DNA from: Kofleriaceae bacterium
GTDB lineage: Bacteria > Myxococcota_A > Polyangia > Haliangiales > Haliangiaceae
Reading direction: 5' to 3'
NCBI GenBank assembly: GCA_018058095.1
Contig: JAGPCO010000063.1
Span: forward strand, 1 to 42,561
Length of the DNA stretch: 42,561 bases
In this document: piece after piece, positions 15,580 to 24,886 of the stretch
How the letters are laid out: the number at the start of each line of letters is the position of its first letter
How positions within the stretch are numbered: position 1 is the stretch's first letter
The notes under the pieces: generated by a model
The model's input: only the letters and a program-made list of their open reading frames with translations
Told to the model about the DNA's origin: nothing
Database searches by the model: none
Translations under genes and position numbers: made by a program

Positions 15580-18500
15580 GATGCCTCCGCACCGAGGCGG
15601 GCGCGCCGACGCCAGCGGGCCAGCGCCAGCCGCCGCCACGGTCGCCGTCGGCGCGGTCGGCGCGGCTTGATCCACTCGATCTCGATCCGCTTCAGGACGG
15701 CGTCGGGCGCGGCCCCCGAACGCTGGACCGCGGCGTGCTCGAGCGAGCCCAGGAACTGGTTGAGCTTGTCGTCGATGACCCGCTGGTTGAACGGCAGCGG
15801 CCAGCCGCCGAAGAAGCGGGACAGGTACTCGTCCACGTTCCATCCCGGAGGGATCTTCCACTTCGCGCCGTCAGGGACCTTCTCGAAGACCCGGACGTAC
15901 TGCCGCGACATCGTCCGGCTGTACTCGATCGCGGTCGCCCCCATGCGCGCGTCGAAGGTGCCCTCGCGCAGCAGCTTGTTGGCCATCTGGTACTTCTCGA
16001 CGATGACCTTGCGCGCGCCGGCGTCGAACGGGAGGTCGGCGTAGCCCTTCCATGGGATGCGCACCTTGAGCACGCCGTTGAACTTGGCGGCCTTGCGCAC
16101 CGTCTTGGCCACCTTGACGCCCTTGCTCAGCCGCGACAGCGCCTTGGCCTTGCCGAACGGGGACGGCGACAGGATGGCGACGACGGTGAGGAACGGACGC
16201 CCGCCGACGCGATCGCTCGAGTCACCCCACCCCATGTTGTCGTCGATGAAGTCGGCCGCCATATCGGCGATGGGGGTTGGATCGACGACCGACAGCAGGC
16301 GGACCCCGCTGGTCAGCGGCGCCATCACGTTGTCGACCATCCACCGGTTCATGGCGTTGTCCTCGGCGTCGTGGATGGCCGCGGCGCGCGCCTCCGGGCT
16401 CATCCCGGCGTAGGCGTCTTGCTGCGCCAGGTAGGCGTCGAGCTCGTCCGGGGTCGGATCGTTGGCCGTGCCGTCGCGATAGGTTGTCACCGTCAGCTCG
16501 CCTTCGGTCCGGACCGATTCGACCGTACCGAGGTCGTCGGGGGCCTCCGGTCCGTGGCCGGTCGGGTCGACCAGGCTGGCCGGGTCGTTGGCGGCGAAGG
16601 CGTACGGGTTGAGCAGCTGCGGCTCGAACGGGTCGGGCACGATCGGATCGGCCGAGATCATCTGGCCCATGACCGGGTCGAGGTAACGCGCCCCCAGGTA
16701 GGTCAGTCCCGACATCTTGTCGGTCAGGCCGCCAGCGTGGCCGCGTGGCGTATGGGCCTGACCCAGCGCCAGGCGTTCCGCCCCCCAGACGTCGAAGTCC
16801 TGCTCCGACACCAGGCGACCAGCGTCGTCGGTGACGGCCCGGACCGAGCCGAGGTGGTCGTGGTGGAGGAACTCGACGCGGCTCGGATCTCGCCGGGCGA
16901 TGACCCGCCCAAGCGCGGCGACGTAGGTGACCACGCCGAAGGCGGGGTCGTACTCGAGCAGCGGCCCCAGGTGCAGCAGGGTCTGGCCCGCGGTCCGGGT
17001 CATGGCCCGCTCACCCCCGGGGCCATACGCATAGCCCACCTGATCCCCGCTTGCCCGGTCGGTGACCTCGACCAGCCGGCCCTCTGCGTCCCAGCGCAGG
17101 TCGCGCTGGTCGTCGGTGATCAACTGGCCGCGGTCGTCGTACCCGAAGGTCTGGCCGGTCTGGAACGACGTCGCGGCATGAACGTGACGCGGGTCCGTGT
17201 GATCGACCAACCCACGACGGGAATCGGCGACCAGGTTGCCGATCGCGTCATACTCGAGGTCGACCTGGCCCGAGGTGCTCGAGTCGACGTGGCGGAGCCG
17301 ACGCAGGTCGTCGCGCTGGTAGTGCTCGTCGACGGCGTAGGAGGTGCCAGTCAGGTGAAGGTCTCGAACCGCCCCGGTCGGGTCGCGACCGAGCGCGACC
17401 TCGAGGAAGACCTGGCCCGCCCCGGCGACCTGAAGGTTGCCGACCCAGCCGCGGGTGGCATCGCGCTCGCGCTGCTCGACCACGCCGTTGGCCAGGACCG
17501 TGCGAGCCTCCCGGCCCCAGGGGTCGTACTGGACCTCCTCGATGTAGCCCGGCACCTTCTGCAGCCGGCCTGCGTCGTCGTACAGGAACTCGACCTCCTC
17601 CGACCATGGCGAGCGAACCCCGCTGCTGTCTGGGTAGCTCACGCGGGCCAGGCGACCCGCGGCGTCATGCCCATAGCCGACCTCGGCGCAGATCCCATCG
17701 ACGCAGCGCACCTCGTCGGTCACCGCCCCGGCCAGGTCCCAGCGCGTCGAGCGTTCGACCACCGCGGCGCTCGACTCGACGCGCTCCCGCGTCGGGCGGC
17801 CGAGGCTGGCGCCCGCCGGTGACCCGGTGCGCGGATCCACGTCCCAGCTCGTCTCGGTCCGGACCTTGTCGCCCATGGCGTCATAGGCCATGCGTTCGAT
17901 CTGACGCCCGAGCGCGTCGTACCGGAACTCGTACCGCGTGAGGGCGTCGTGTCGGCTGCGGACCCTGCCATCGGGGTGATAGTCGACCTCCTCGCACCCA
18001 CCGTCGGGTGAGCAGTGCTTGCGCCGGCGCGACATCGAGTCCCATCCCGAACTGGTCCAGTTCCCATGGTGGTCGCGGATCCAGGTCAGCCGATCGAGGC
18101 CGTCGTAGCCATACGTGGTCAGGTAGCGCTCCTGGCTGCAGATGGCCTCGGCGCTGTCGGTCAGGCAGTCGCGCACGACCTCCTCGACCGCCGCGATCCG
18201 ACCGTGGCCATCGACGTGCCGGACCGTCCGGGCGCCGCGTTCGTCGATCTCGGTGACCTGACCGATCGCGAACTCGGTGCGACGCCGGTGCTGATCCGGT
18301 AGCCGGACCTCGATGACGCGGTCCACGGCGTCGCGCACGACCTGGACCCAGGCCGATGGCGGCCCACCCGTGGTCGGGATCGAGGTCGCCGCCACGCTGG
18401 TCCCGGCGCCGTCGTACCGGGTCTCGACCACGTAGCCGTCTTCGCCCCAGGCACGCACCGTGCGGCCGAGCCCATCGAGGCCGCGCCAGACCCGGCGCAT

Positions 18501-21500
18501 GCCATCGCCAGACTCGTCGGTCCCGGCCTGCTCCAGGACCATCCCGGCCGTCCCCCACGTCGACGGGTCAGGGTGGGTCGTGGTCGTGAAGCGCCCCCCG
18601 GGCAGGTCGACCCGGGTGACGCGACCGAGCGGATCGTAGCTGGAGGCGACCGTGGCGCCGTTGGCGTCGGTCACGGAGGTGACCCGACCGCGGACGAGGT
18701 CCCACCCGGTCTCCGTGCAGGTCTGCCCGTTGCAGGCCTGGACCGGGAAGCGGCCGAAGGTGCAGTCGTACGTCGTGGTCTCGGTCAGGCCGGCCGGCGC
18801 GTGGTCGGTGGCAGGACCGACCGCCTCGATCAGGTTGCCCGTCGGATCGTACCGGAACGAGCTGGTGACGAAGTCTCCGGCGACGTCGTCCCAGACCTCC
18901 GTCGCGGTTCGCTCACCACGCGGACCGGGTGGCTCCATCGGGTCGTGTTGGTCGTAGCGCCAGCGGCGCGCCTCGAGCACGCGCCAGCTCCAGCTCGAGC
19001 CAGCCGCCGTCGCCTCGGACAAGGTCGTCTCGGCCGGCAGGCTGACCACGTAGTCGGCCAGGTTGGGCACGTACGTGGTCTGTGCCAGGCGATCGTCCGA
19101 CGGGTCGGCCAGGTCACCCTCGTCGTGCACCCACACCTCGTTGCCGAACAGGTCGTGCACGGTCCGCACGCCGGTCACCCGGCACTTGCGTTCCCCTTCA
19201 CACTCCTCGAAGCGCTCGCGCTCCATCAGACACAGGCGGGGCCCGTCGTCACCAGGCCCGGCCACCAGCAGCGGCTGGGACATCGCGCGCGCGACGAGCA
19301 CGCCGTTCAGATCACGGTGCTCCTGCGCGATCGCACGCGCGCCGCAGATCGGATCGAGGTCGAACGTATCGAGCGCGCGACCGCGCCGGCGGGTGATCTC
19401 GCGCCAGCGGAAGCCGAGGAACCGGTGGGTGGCGAAGTCCCAGGTCGCGCCCCGGTGGGCGTACCGCACGGTGTCGACCGCGGTCGGGCTGAGCCCATCG
19501 AAGGTCTCGAGGCTGGTCACCACCGTGGCCAGCGCGCGCGCCGGCAACAGCGCGTGGTGCCCGACGCTCGTGCCATAACTCACGTCGACGCGGCCACCCA
19601 GCTCCGAGCGCGCGCTGCGGATGCGGGCCGACGGCACCTGGGCCAGCCAGCGCGGCATCGTCCCTTCGGGTCGGATCAGGTCGAGGTCGCCATCCGCGTC
19701 GACGTCCACCACCTGCACCTGGTGGGCGCGGCGGACCGGCGTGGCGAGGCCTGGCACCATCTGAGGCGTGATGCCGGTCGAGGTGTTCCAGCCCAGGACC
19801 AGGCCCAGCGTGCCCATCGGCGTGGTGGCGAGGTGGACCACGTCGCTGCGCCCATCGCGATCGACGTCGATCAGCTGAGCGGTGGCGCGATCCTCGAGGG
19901 CGTTGGACAGCGGCCCGGTCAGGGCGTCGCCACGGACGTGGAACGAGCCGTCTCCGCGCGACACCAGCCAGCGCACCGACGGGCCCTGCCCGGGCGGAGC
20001 CTCGACCAGGCCGAGGTCACCGAGGCCATCTCCGTTGGCGTCGGCCGGCACGTAGCGGCCGGCGTCGATCCGTGGCTGGGTGAGGCGCTGGGTGTGTTCG
20101 TCGAACTGACCATCACCACGCGATCGCAGGACCTGCACGATCGTGTTGTGCCCGTCGTTGCTGGCGAAGTCGAAGCGTACGTGGACCAGGTCGTCGCGCT
20201 GGTCGCCATCGAGGTCGAGCACGAGGTAGCTGGCCGAGTTGCCGGCGCTGGCGTCGAGCGCGGGCCAGGCCGAGTCGGCGAGCCAGGTGCCATCGCCGCG
20301 GGCGCGCAGCGTCGAGACCCGGAGCCGGACACCTGGGCCATGCGCGATCCGGGACACCTGGGCGAGGTCGGACGCCCCGTCGCCGTCGAGATCGAGCGCG
20401 AGCCAGTTCGGCACGTCCGGGTCGGTCGGCAGGTCGTGCGCCTTGACCCGCGCGGTGAAGCTGCCATCTCCGCGCGAGAGCAGCGTGGTCACCACCCGGG
20501 CCGCGTGGTCGATGACGATCAGGTCGTCTCGTCCGTCCGGCCCGGCGCCGACCGAACCGACGTCGGCCACGAACCAGTCCCCGACCGTGTGGGGGCGCGC
20601 CGACTCGGCGCCGGTCGGCGCGAACAACGACTGGCGCGGGAAGACGCTGCCGTCGGCCTGGGTCAGGTTGGCGAACACCTCGATCCCAGGGTTGAGATAC
20701 CCGACCGTGACCCAGTCGAGACGGCCATCCCCATCGAGGTCGGCCGAGCGCGCCGCGCCTGGGGCTGGCGCGCCGTGGGGCGCGACCCGATCCCTGACGA
20801 TCCAGAAGTCACCGTCCGCCCAGGCGGCGACGAAGTCCGCTGCGCCGTCGGCGTTGGTGTCGAGCGCGTGGCCGTTGTGCTCCATGTGGTACCCGTCCCA
20901 TGGCCACGGCACGTCGACGCCCTGACAGCCGACGGAGAGATCGGCTGGCAGAGCGAACCGCCCCGTGCCGAGGCCAAGCGCCGTGAACAGGCGGGTGTGG
21001 TGAAAGTCGATCGCCTCGCCACACGCGGCGGCATCATGGCGGAGGTGGACCGACGCCATCAGCAGGTCATCGACGCCGTCTCGATCGGTGTCGCCGACCG
21101 AGATCGTGCCGGCGAAGCCGGTCACGCGTTGCCCCTGCGACTCCCAGCGCAGGACCGAGCGGCCGCGCCCGAGCACGGTCGTCAGCCGGGTGTAGGGGCC
21201 CTCCATCGTGGCGCCGCTGACCGAGATCAGGAGGTCGCGCCGTCCATCTCCATCGAAGTCGCCATCATGCACGCTGGTCTCCTCCCACGGCGTCCCGATG
21301 GTGGCGAAGGTCGGGTCCTCCTGGGCCTCCCAGATCAGGAACGCCGAGCCGCGCGACCGTCCGGTGTGGTAGGCCCAGTGCGGGCAGACCTGCGTCGGGC
21401 AGGCCGTCGCGTCGTCGTCGTACAGGTGCAGGTCGACCACCACCGCGTCGTCGACGCGGTCGCCGTCGACGTCGAACAGCCGGAGGTGGTGGGATGACGA

Positions 21501-23108
21501 GAACGGTGGTGCCGGCGCCCGGCTGAACACGAACCGGCCCGATCCCGCGTTCTGGGCCAGGACCAGCTCCCAGCCGCCGGTGACGTAGCCGAGGCAGGCG
21601 AAGTCGGCCAGGCCGTTGCCATCGAGGTCGCCCTGGTCGCAGCGAGGGAGCTCGAACCCGGTGGCGGCGCCGATCGGCTGGGCACCACCTTCGATCGACC
21701 ACGTACCATCGAGCATGCGCCGGACCGAGATGAGATCCGTCATCGGGGTGACGAGCACGAGGTCCGGGTTGGTGTCGACCCGCGCCGTGAACAGCAGGTC
21801 CGAGCGGCCATCACCATCGAGCTCGGCCGCCCGGGCCTGCACGCCCGAGGCTTCGCACCGCCCACTCGGGGTGGGCCATGGCAGGCGCACGGTCGAGTAC
21901 GCTGGGTCGCCCCGGACGTGGGTGTGGATGGTCAGCTCGGTGCACTGGGTGTCGAGGCTCCAGCTCACCGCGTCGGCCAGGTGGTCGCCGCTCACGTCGG
22001 CCGTGACCAGGCCTTGGCCGATCACCGTGGCAGGGTGTGGTGGCGGCAGGGGGACCGCCACCCCGCCCGCCCACACCGATGGCAGGACCGTCGGTCCGGC
22101 GGTGAGCCGGGTGACCACCTGGCCCCCGGGGAGCGCCGTGGGACCGTTCAGGCTGGTGCTGGTGCCGACGTCGGACATGAAGCTCCGGTCGGGCGCTCGG
22201 GTCCCGCCCAGCACCTCGCCATCACCGGTGATGACCGCGTCGTCCCCGAACTCCTCGACCCGGGTCAGGACCGAGTTGGCGCCGAGCGCGGTGGTGGCGT
22301 AGTGCAGGCGATACACCCGCTGCAGCGCGCCACCATGCCGGACCTCGATCGACCGCAGGCGCTGGCGGATCACGATCAGCGCTCCGGCCTCGCCGATCTC
22401 GAGCTGGTCGGGCCGTGACTCCCAGTGCAGCTGGACCAGCGCGCCGTCGACGCGCGCGCCGACCGGCACGTCGGGCAGCTCCCCGCAGCTCTTGCCCGCG
22501 CCGTAGCGGATCCGCCGGGGGAAGCAGGCGAGGCCATCACACCAGCGCTCGTAGGTGACGACCCGCCCCTGCCGGTCGGTCACGTCACTGACCATCCAGC
22601 TCGTGGCCGTCCCTGCCGCCCGCCGCGAGGGTGTGTACCGGGCCCGGGTCCCGTCCGGGCTGGTCAGCGTCCAGGTCTCACCGACCAGCTCGACCCGCGC
22701 GAACGTCTCGGCCGAGGCGGCGTGGGTGCCTCCGCTGGCGCAGCTCGGGCCAGGCGTGCTCGCCCCGCAGGCCAGCAACTCCTGCCCATCGAGCTCGAAC
22801 CGATCGTCCGGGGTCAGCCGGGGGCCGCCACCACCGGCCGAGCGACGCTCGATGGTCGAACCAACGGCGAGCGACCAGCCCAGCCCAACCGGGCCGTTGC
22901 CGGCGCGGGAGCGGTACACCAGCGCCAGCGCGGGGCGCGGGCCATCGAAGGCCGGGACCTCGATCGGTACCGCGGTGGTGTAGGACCCGGCCGAGTCGAC
23001 CTCGGCCAGGGCGCTGCTCGAGCCCAGCAGCGTGACACTGGCGCAGATTGCCAGGAGGAAGGACTGAGGCGGATGGCCCGTTGCCGGGCGCGAACAAGGC
23101 GGTCGCAT
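15576..23108 (-). CDS. Secreted giant SpvB/FG-GAP/TcdB-middle/RHS protein with unknown C-terminal domain
   Basis: The 2510-residue protein has a signal peptide (residues 1-34, ending GSSSALA), then an SpvB-like N-terminal domain (GSYTTAVPIEVP, GNGPVGLGWSL). About 14 FG-GAP/VCBS Asp-rich repeats follow at roughly 365-1145 (DLDGDGRLDWV, DFDGDGRRDLL). A TcdB middle-type region lies at about 1170-1290 (RFLGFRWREI), and YD/RHS repeats at about 1420-2184 end in the RHS core (DHLGSVRAV, LTYLGARYLDP, NDPASLVDPTG). This order matches a fused B+C component of Tc toxins, but it is exported and no TcA partner is present. The last 326 residues (encoded by 15579-16556) have no motif I recognise and end in an Arg-rich tail. 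Second gene of the operon, 50 nt after the protease gene. Confidence 0.9.
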   Translation of the reverse strand: MRPPCSRPATGHPPQSFLLAICASVTLLGSSSALAEVDSAGSYTTAVPIEVPAFDGPRPALALVYRSRAGNGPVGLGWSLAVGSTIERRSAGGGGPRLTPDDRFELDGQELLACGASTPGPSCASGGTHAASAETFARVELVGETWTLTSPDGTRARYTPSRRAAGTATSWMVSDVTDRQGRVVTYERWCDGLACFPRRIRYGAGKSCGELPDVPVGARVDGALVQLHWESRPDQLEIGEAGALIVIRQRLRSIEVRHGGALQRVYRLHYATTALGANSVLTRVEEFGDDAVITGDGEVLGGTRAPDRSFMSDVGTSTSLNGPTALPGGQVVTRLTAGPTVLPSVWAGGVAVPLPPPHPATVIGQGLVTADVSGDHLADAVSWSLDTQCTELTIHTHVRGDPAYSTVRLPWPTPSGRCEASGVQARAAELDGDGRSDLLFTARVDTNPDLVLVTPMTDLISVRRMLDGTWSIEGGAQPIGAATGFELPRCDQGDLDGNGLADFACLGYVTGGWELVLAQNAGSGRFVFSRAPAPPFSSSHHLRLFDVDGDRVDDAVVVDLHLYDDDATACPTQVCPHWAYHTGRSRGSAFLIWEAQEDPTFATIGTPWEETSVHDGDFDGDGRRDLLISVSGATMEGPYTRLTTVLGRGRSVLRWESQGQRVTGFAGTISVGDTDRDGVDDLLMASVHLRHDAAACGEAIDFHHTRLFTALGLGTGRFALPADLSVGCQGVDVPWPWDGYHMEHNGHALDTNADGAADFVAAWADGDFWIVRDRVAPHGAPAPGAARSADLDGDGRLDWVTVGYLNPGIEVFANLTQADGSVFPRQSLFAPTGAESARPHTVGDWFVADVGSVGAGPDGRDDLIVIDHAARVVTTLLSRGDGSFTARVKAHDLPTDPDVPNWLALDLDGDGASDLAQVSRIAHGPGVRLRVSTLRARGDGTWLADSAWPALDASAGNSASYLVLDLDGDQRDDLVHVRFDFASNDGHNTIVQVLRSRGDGQFDEHTQRLTQPRIDAGRYVPADANGDGLGDLGLVEAPPGQGPSVRWLVSRGDGSFHVRGDALTGPLSNALEDRATAQLIDVDRDGRSDVVHLATTPMGTLGLVLGWNTSTGITPQMVPGLATPVRRAHQVQVVDVDADGDLDLIRPEGTMPRWLAQVPSARIRSARSELGGRVDVSYGTSVGHHALLPARALATVVTSLETFDGLSPTAVDTVRYAHRGATWDFATHRFLGFRWREITRRRGRALDTFDLDPICGARAIAQEHRDLNGVLVARAMSQPLLVAGPGDDGPRLCLMERERFEECEGERKCRVTGVRTVHDLFGNEVWVHDEGDLADPSDDRLAQTTYVPNLADYVVSLPAETTLSEATAAGSSWSWRVLEARRWRYDQHDPMEPPGPRGERTATEVWDDVAGDFVTSSFRYDPTGNLIEAVGPATDHAPAGLTETTTYDCTFGRFPVQACNGQTCTETGWDLVRGRVTSVTDANGATVASSYDPLGRVTRVDLPGGRFTTTTHPDPSTWGTAGMVLEQAGTDESGDGMRRVWRGLDGLGRTVRAWGEDGYVVETRYDGAGTSVAATSIPTTGGPPSAWVQVVRDAVDRVIEVRLPDQHRRRTEFAIGQVTEIDERGARTVRHVDGHGRIAAVEEVVRDCLTDSAEAICSQERYLTTYGYDGLDRLTWIRDHHGNWTSSGWDSMSRRRKHCSPDGGCEEVDYHPDGRVRSRHDALTRYEFRYDALGRQIERMAYDAMGDKVRTETSWDVDPRTGSPAGASLGRPTRERVESSAAVVERSTRWDLAGAVTDEVRCVDGICAEVGYGHDAAGRLARVSYPDSSGVRSPWSEEVEFLYDDAGRLQKVPGYIEEVQYDPWGREARTVLANGVVEQRERDATRGWVGNLQVAGAGQVFLEVALGRDPTGAVRDLHLTGTSYAVDEHYQRDDLRRLRHVDSSTSGQVDLEYDAIGNLVADSRRGLVDHTDPRHVHAATSFQTGQTFGYDDRGQLITDDQRDLRWDAEGRLVEVTDRASGDQVGYAYGPGGERAMTRTAGQTLLHLGPLLEYDPAFGVVTYVAALGRVIARRDPSRVEFLHHDHLGSVRAVTDDAGRLVSEQDFDVWGAERLALGQAHTPRGHAGGLTDKMSGLTYLGARYLDPVMGQMISADPIVPDPFEPQLLNPYAFAANDPASLVDPTGHGPEAPDDLGTVESVRTEGELTVTTYRDGTANDPTPDELDAYLAQQDAYAGMSPEARAAAIHDAEDNAMNRWMVDNVMAPLTSGVRLLSVVDPTPIADMAADFIDDNMGWGDSSDRVGGRPFLTVVAILSPSPFGKAKALSRLSKGVKVAKTVRKAAKFNGVLKVRIPWKGYADLPFDAGARKVIVEKYQMANKLLREGTFDARMGATAIEYSRTMSRQYVRVFEKVPDGAKWKIPPGWNVDEYLSRFFGGWPLPFNQRVIDDKLNQFLGSLEHAAVQRSGAAPDAVLKRIEIEWIKPRRPRRRRPWRRLALARWRRRARLGAEAS

Positions 23109-23147
23109 ACCGCCAGGAGGTCGGTGGTGCGAGATGTCGCACCGGAA
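23109..23147 (-). promoter_or_regulatory. Two-hairpin leader with anti-Shine-Dalgarno loop, copy B (RHS gene)
   Basis: Read on the minus strand, the 39 nt before the ATG at 23108 fold as stem I GGTGCGA/TCGCACC (23143-23137 with 23132-23126, CATC loop) and stem II ACCG/CGGT (23125-23122 with 23112-23109) closing the loop ACCTCCTGG (23113-23121). The loop is the complement of a Shine-Dalgarno sequence and occupies the ribosome-binding position. The element aligns without gaps to copy A at 24812-24850. It sits inside the 50-nt gap between two operon genes, which favours an RNA-level rather than promoter role. Confidence 0.6.
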
Positions 23148-23158
23148 TCGCCCTCGTC

Positions 23159-24811
23159 CTACCGGAACTGCCAGCCGTTGTTGTTCACGCCCTGGTAGCC
23201 GAGCCAGTTCACGCCGAGCCAGCTCTGCACGTAGGGGCGGTTGTCGGTGCCGCGCACGAAGACGTCGACCCGGGTGCCCGACGAGTTGGACGCGGTCGGG
23301 CTGGCCAGGATCTGGTTGTTGCCGAGCTGGCCGTACCCCGACCAGCCCCAGCCGTTGAACCACTGGGTGTACAGGGCGAGGTCGGTGCCGCGCACGTACA
23401 GGTCGTAGATGCCATAGCCGCGCGAGATGACCGACGGCGTGCCCAGCACCGGGTTGGATCCGAGCTGCACCATGCTCGAGTGGCCGCCGCTGCCGTAGCG
23501 GGTGAACATCCACAGCGCGCTGTCGGTGCCGCGGGCGAACACGTCGAGGTTGTAACCGTCGCGCGAGGCCACCGCCGGGTCACCGCCGAACAGGGACGGG
23601 CCGGTGGACCTCCAGTCCTCCCACCGCCAGGTCACGCCGTTCCAGGAGGTGGTGTACAGGCGGTTGTCCTTGCCACGCACGACCACGTCGACCCGGTTCT
23701 GACCGAAGGCCAGGGCCGCCGGCGTGCCGACGATCCGCGGCATGTTGGTGCCGCCGACCAGCTCGTACGGGCCCCAGCCCAGCGAGTCGACGAAGATCTT
23801 GCGGTACAGGCGTCCGTCGGTGCCGCGCACGAACACGTCGATGATGCCGGGCGCGCGCGGGATGGCCACCGGCGATCCCTCGATCACGCCGCCGAGGCTC
23901 GACCACCCGCCCCACACCCCGTTCAGGCCGCGCTTGGTCCACAGGCCACCATCGGTGCCGCGGGCCACGGCGTGGACGTCGCCGGCCGAGGCCGCGGCGA
24001 TGGCCGGGGCGCCGTTGATGGTGCCCTGGTTGGAGGTCTCCGAGGCTCCGAAGCTGCTGTTGACCGAGACCGTCTGCATGTTGGCGTTGGTGAGGTCGAG
24101 CGCCAGGTCGTGCTCGCCCCAGGCGCGGCGCGCCACCGCGATCGGCTGGTGGGTGCCGTAGAACTTCTGCACGCCCCAGATGTCGGTCGGCGACAGCACG
24201 TCGGGCGAGGAGGCCGGGTTGCAGTAGTTCATGACCGAGTTCAGGTCCCACGGCCCGACGTTGGTATCCCCGCTGAGGAAGAAGCCGAGGTCGGTGCACG
24301 ACGAGGGCGTGTCGAGCCGATCCTGCTCGTGCGCGAAGCCGATCGCGTGCCCGAACTCGTGGACCGCGATGCCGCGGATACACTGGGTGCGCCCGCCGCC
24401 GATGCATGCGGAGAACGGCTGGTTGCCCCAGATGTCGCGGAACGCGAAATCGAAGTTGAGCACCATGCCGTTGCGGACGTTGTCGAGCGACTTGCCGAGG
24501 CTGAGCGTCATCGGCCACTCGTCGGCGTGGCGGATGCGGATGCCGCTGCGGGTGCTGGCGTTGCAGGTGCCCCAGCCGGTGAAGTGGATGTTGGCCTCGG
24601 CCTCCCAGGTCGCGCGCACCGCGTCGCGCACCAGCGCCTTGTCGGCGTCGCGGCCCGGCATCTCCCAGCACACGGGGATGATGCCGGTCGGCCAGATCTG
24701 GGTGCCGGCGACGTACAGGTCCTGCTCGGCCTCCGACAGGGAGGGGTCGTCCTCGGCGACGCAGGCGCTCAGCACGAACGGAAGGAGTAGCCATCGTGGT
24801 TTGATTTGCAT
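23159..24811 (-). CDS. Lipoprotein metzincin metalloprotease with PLL-like beta-propeller
   Basis: The 550-residue protein has a lipoprotein signal (LLLPFVLSAC, Cys17). The catalytic domain covers residues 35-220: the metzincin zinc motif HEFGHAIGFAHEQDR is at 151-165 and the Met-turn SVMNYC at 192-197, as in matrixins and astacins. From about 230 to the end, six repeats of the form VFVRGTDGRLY (also VVVRGKDNRLY, VFARGTDSALW, LYVRGTDLALY) with intervening Trp-rich strands resemble the PLL-like lectin propeller. It is probably a cell-surface protease that binds glycans or another surface. It is the first gene of the operon with the RHS gene and shares its unusual leader. Confidence 0.88.
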   Translation of the reverse strand: MQIKPRWLLLPFVLSACVAEDDPSLSEAEQDLYVAGTQIWPTGIIPVCWEMPGRDADKALVRDAVRATWEAEANIHFTGWGTCNASTRSGIRIRHADEWPMTLSLGKSLDNVRNGMVLNFDFAFRDIWGNQPFSACIGGGRTQCIRGIAVHEFGHAIGFAHEQDRLDTPSSCTDLGFFLSGDTNVGPWDLNSVMNYCNPASSPDVLSPTDIWGVQKFYGTHQPIAVARRAWGEHDLALDLTNANMQTVSVNSSFGASETSNQGTINGAPAIAAASAGDVHAVARGTDGGLWTKRGLNGVWGGWSSLGGVIEGSPVAIPRAPGIIDVFVRGTDGRLYRKIFVDSLGWGPYELVGGTNMPRIVGTPAALAFGQNRVDVVVRGKDNRLYTTSWNGVTWRWEDWRSTGPSLFGGDPAVASRDGYNLDVFARGTDSALWMFTRYGSGGHSSMVQLGSNPVLGTPSVISRGYGIYDLYVRGTDLALYTQWFNGWGWSGYGQLGNNQILASPTASNSSGTRVDVFVRGTDNRPYVQSWLGVNWLGYQGVNNNGWQFR

Positions 24812-24850
24812 GCCCCCAGGAGGTGGGGGGCGCGCCAGGTCGCACCGAAA
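24812..24850 (-). promoter_or_regulatory. Two-hairpin leader with anti-Shine-Dalgarno loop, copy A (protease gene)
   Basis: On the minus strand the 39 nt before the ATG at 24811 form stem I GGTGCG/CGCGCC (24846-24841 with 24834-24829; one G-U pair where copy B has A-U) and stem II CCC/GGG closing the same loop ACCTCCTGG (24816-24824). The pair G-C next to the loop in copy B is C-G here, a compensatory change. The leader lies between the divergent pilin-like lipoprotein gene and the protease gene. Confidence 0.6.
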
Positions 24851-24873
24851 AAATGTGGGCCACCCGCCCGTGC

Positions 24874-24879
24874 TAGCGT
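24874..24879 (+). promoter_or_regulatory. TANNNT -10 box (TAGCGT), leaderless geometry
   Basis: TAGCGT ends 7 nt before the ATG at 24887. Confidence 0.6.
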
Positions 24880-24886
24880 CCGCGCG

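Noticed and set aside
18573..21497. A 974-codon open frame on the plus strand opposite the RHS gene
   Set aside because: It is antisense to the FG-GAP and RHS repeats, whose periodic Asp/Gly codons create the open frame; no domain is visible.
19690..21995. Repetitive DNA possibly representing a CRISPR-like or VNTR array
   Set aside because: The similarity is at protein level (FG-GAP repeats) with irregular spacing and no identical DNA units.
23114..23358. Plus-strand AGGAGGT followed by an ATG at 23134 as a gene start
   Set aside because: The frame is antisense to the protease propeller and Arg/Ser-rich; the AGGAGGT is the complement of the conserved leader loop, which is tied to the minus-strand genes.
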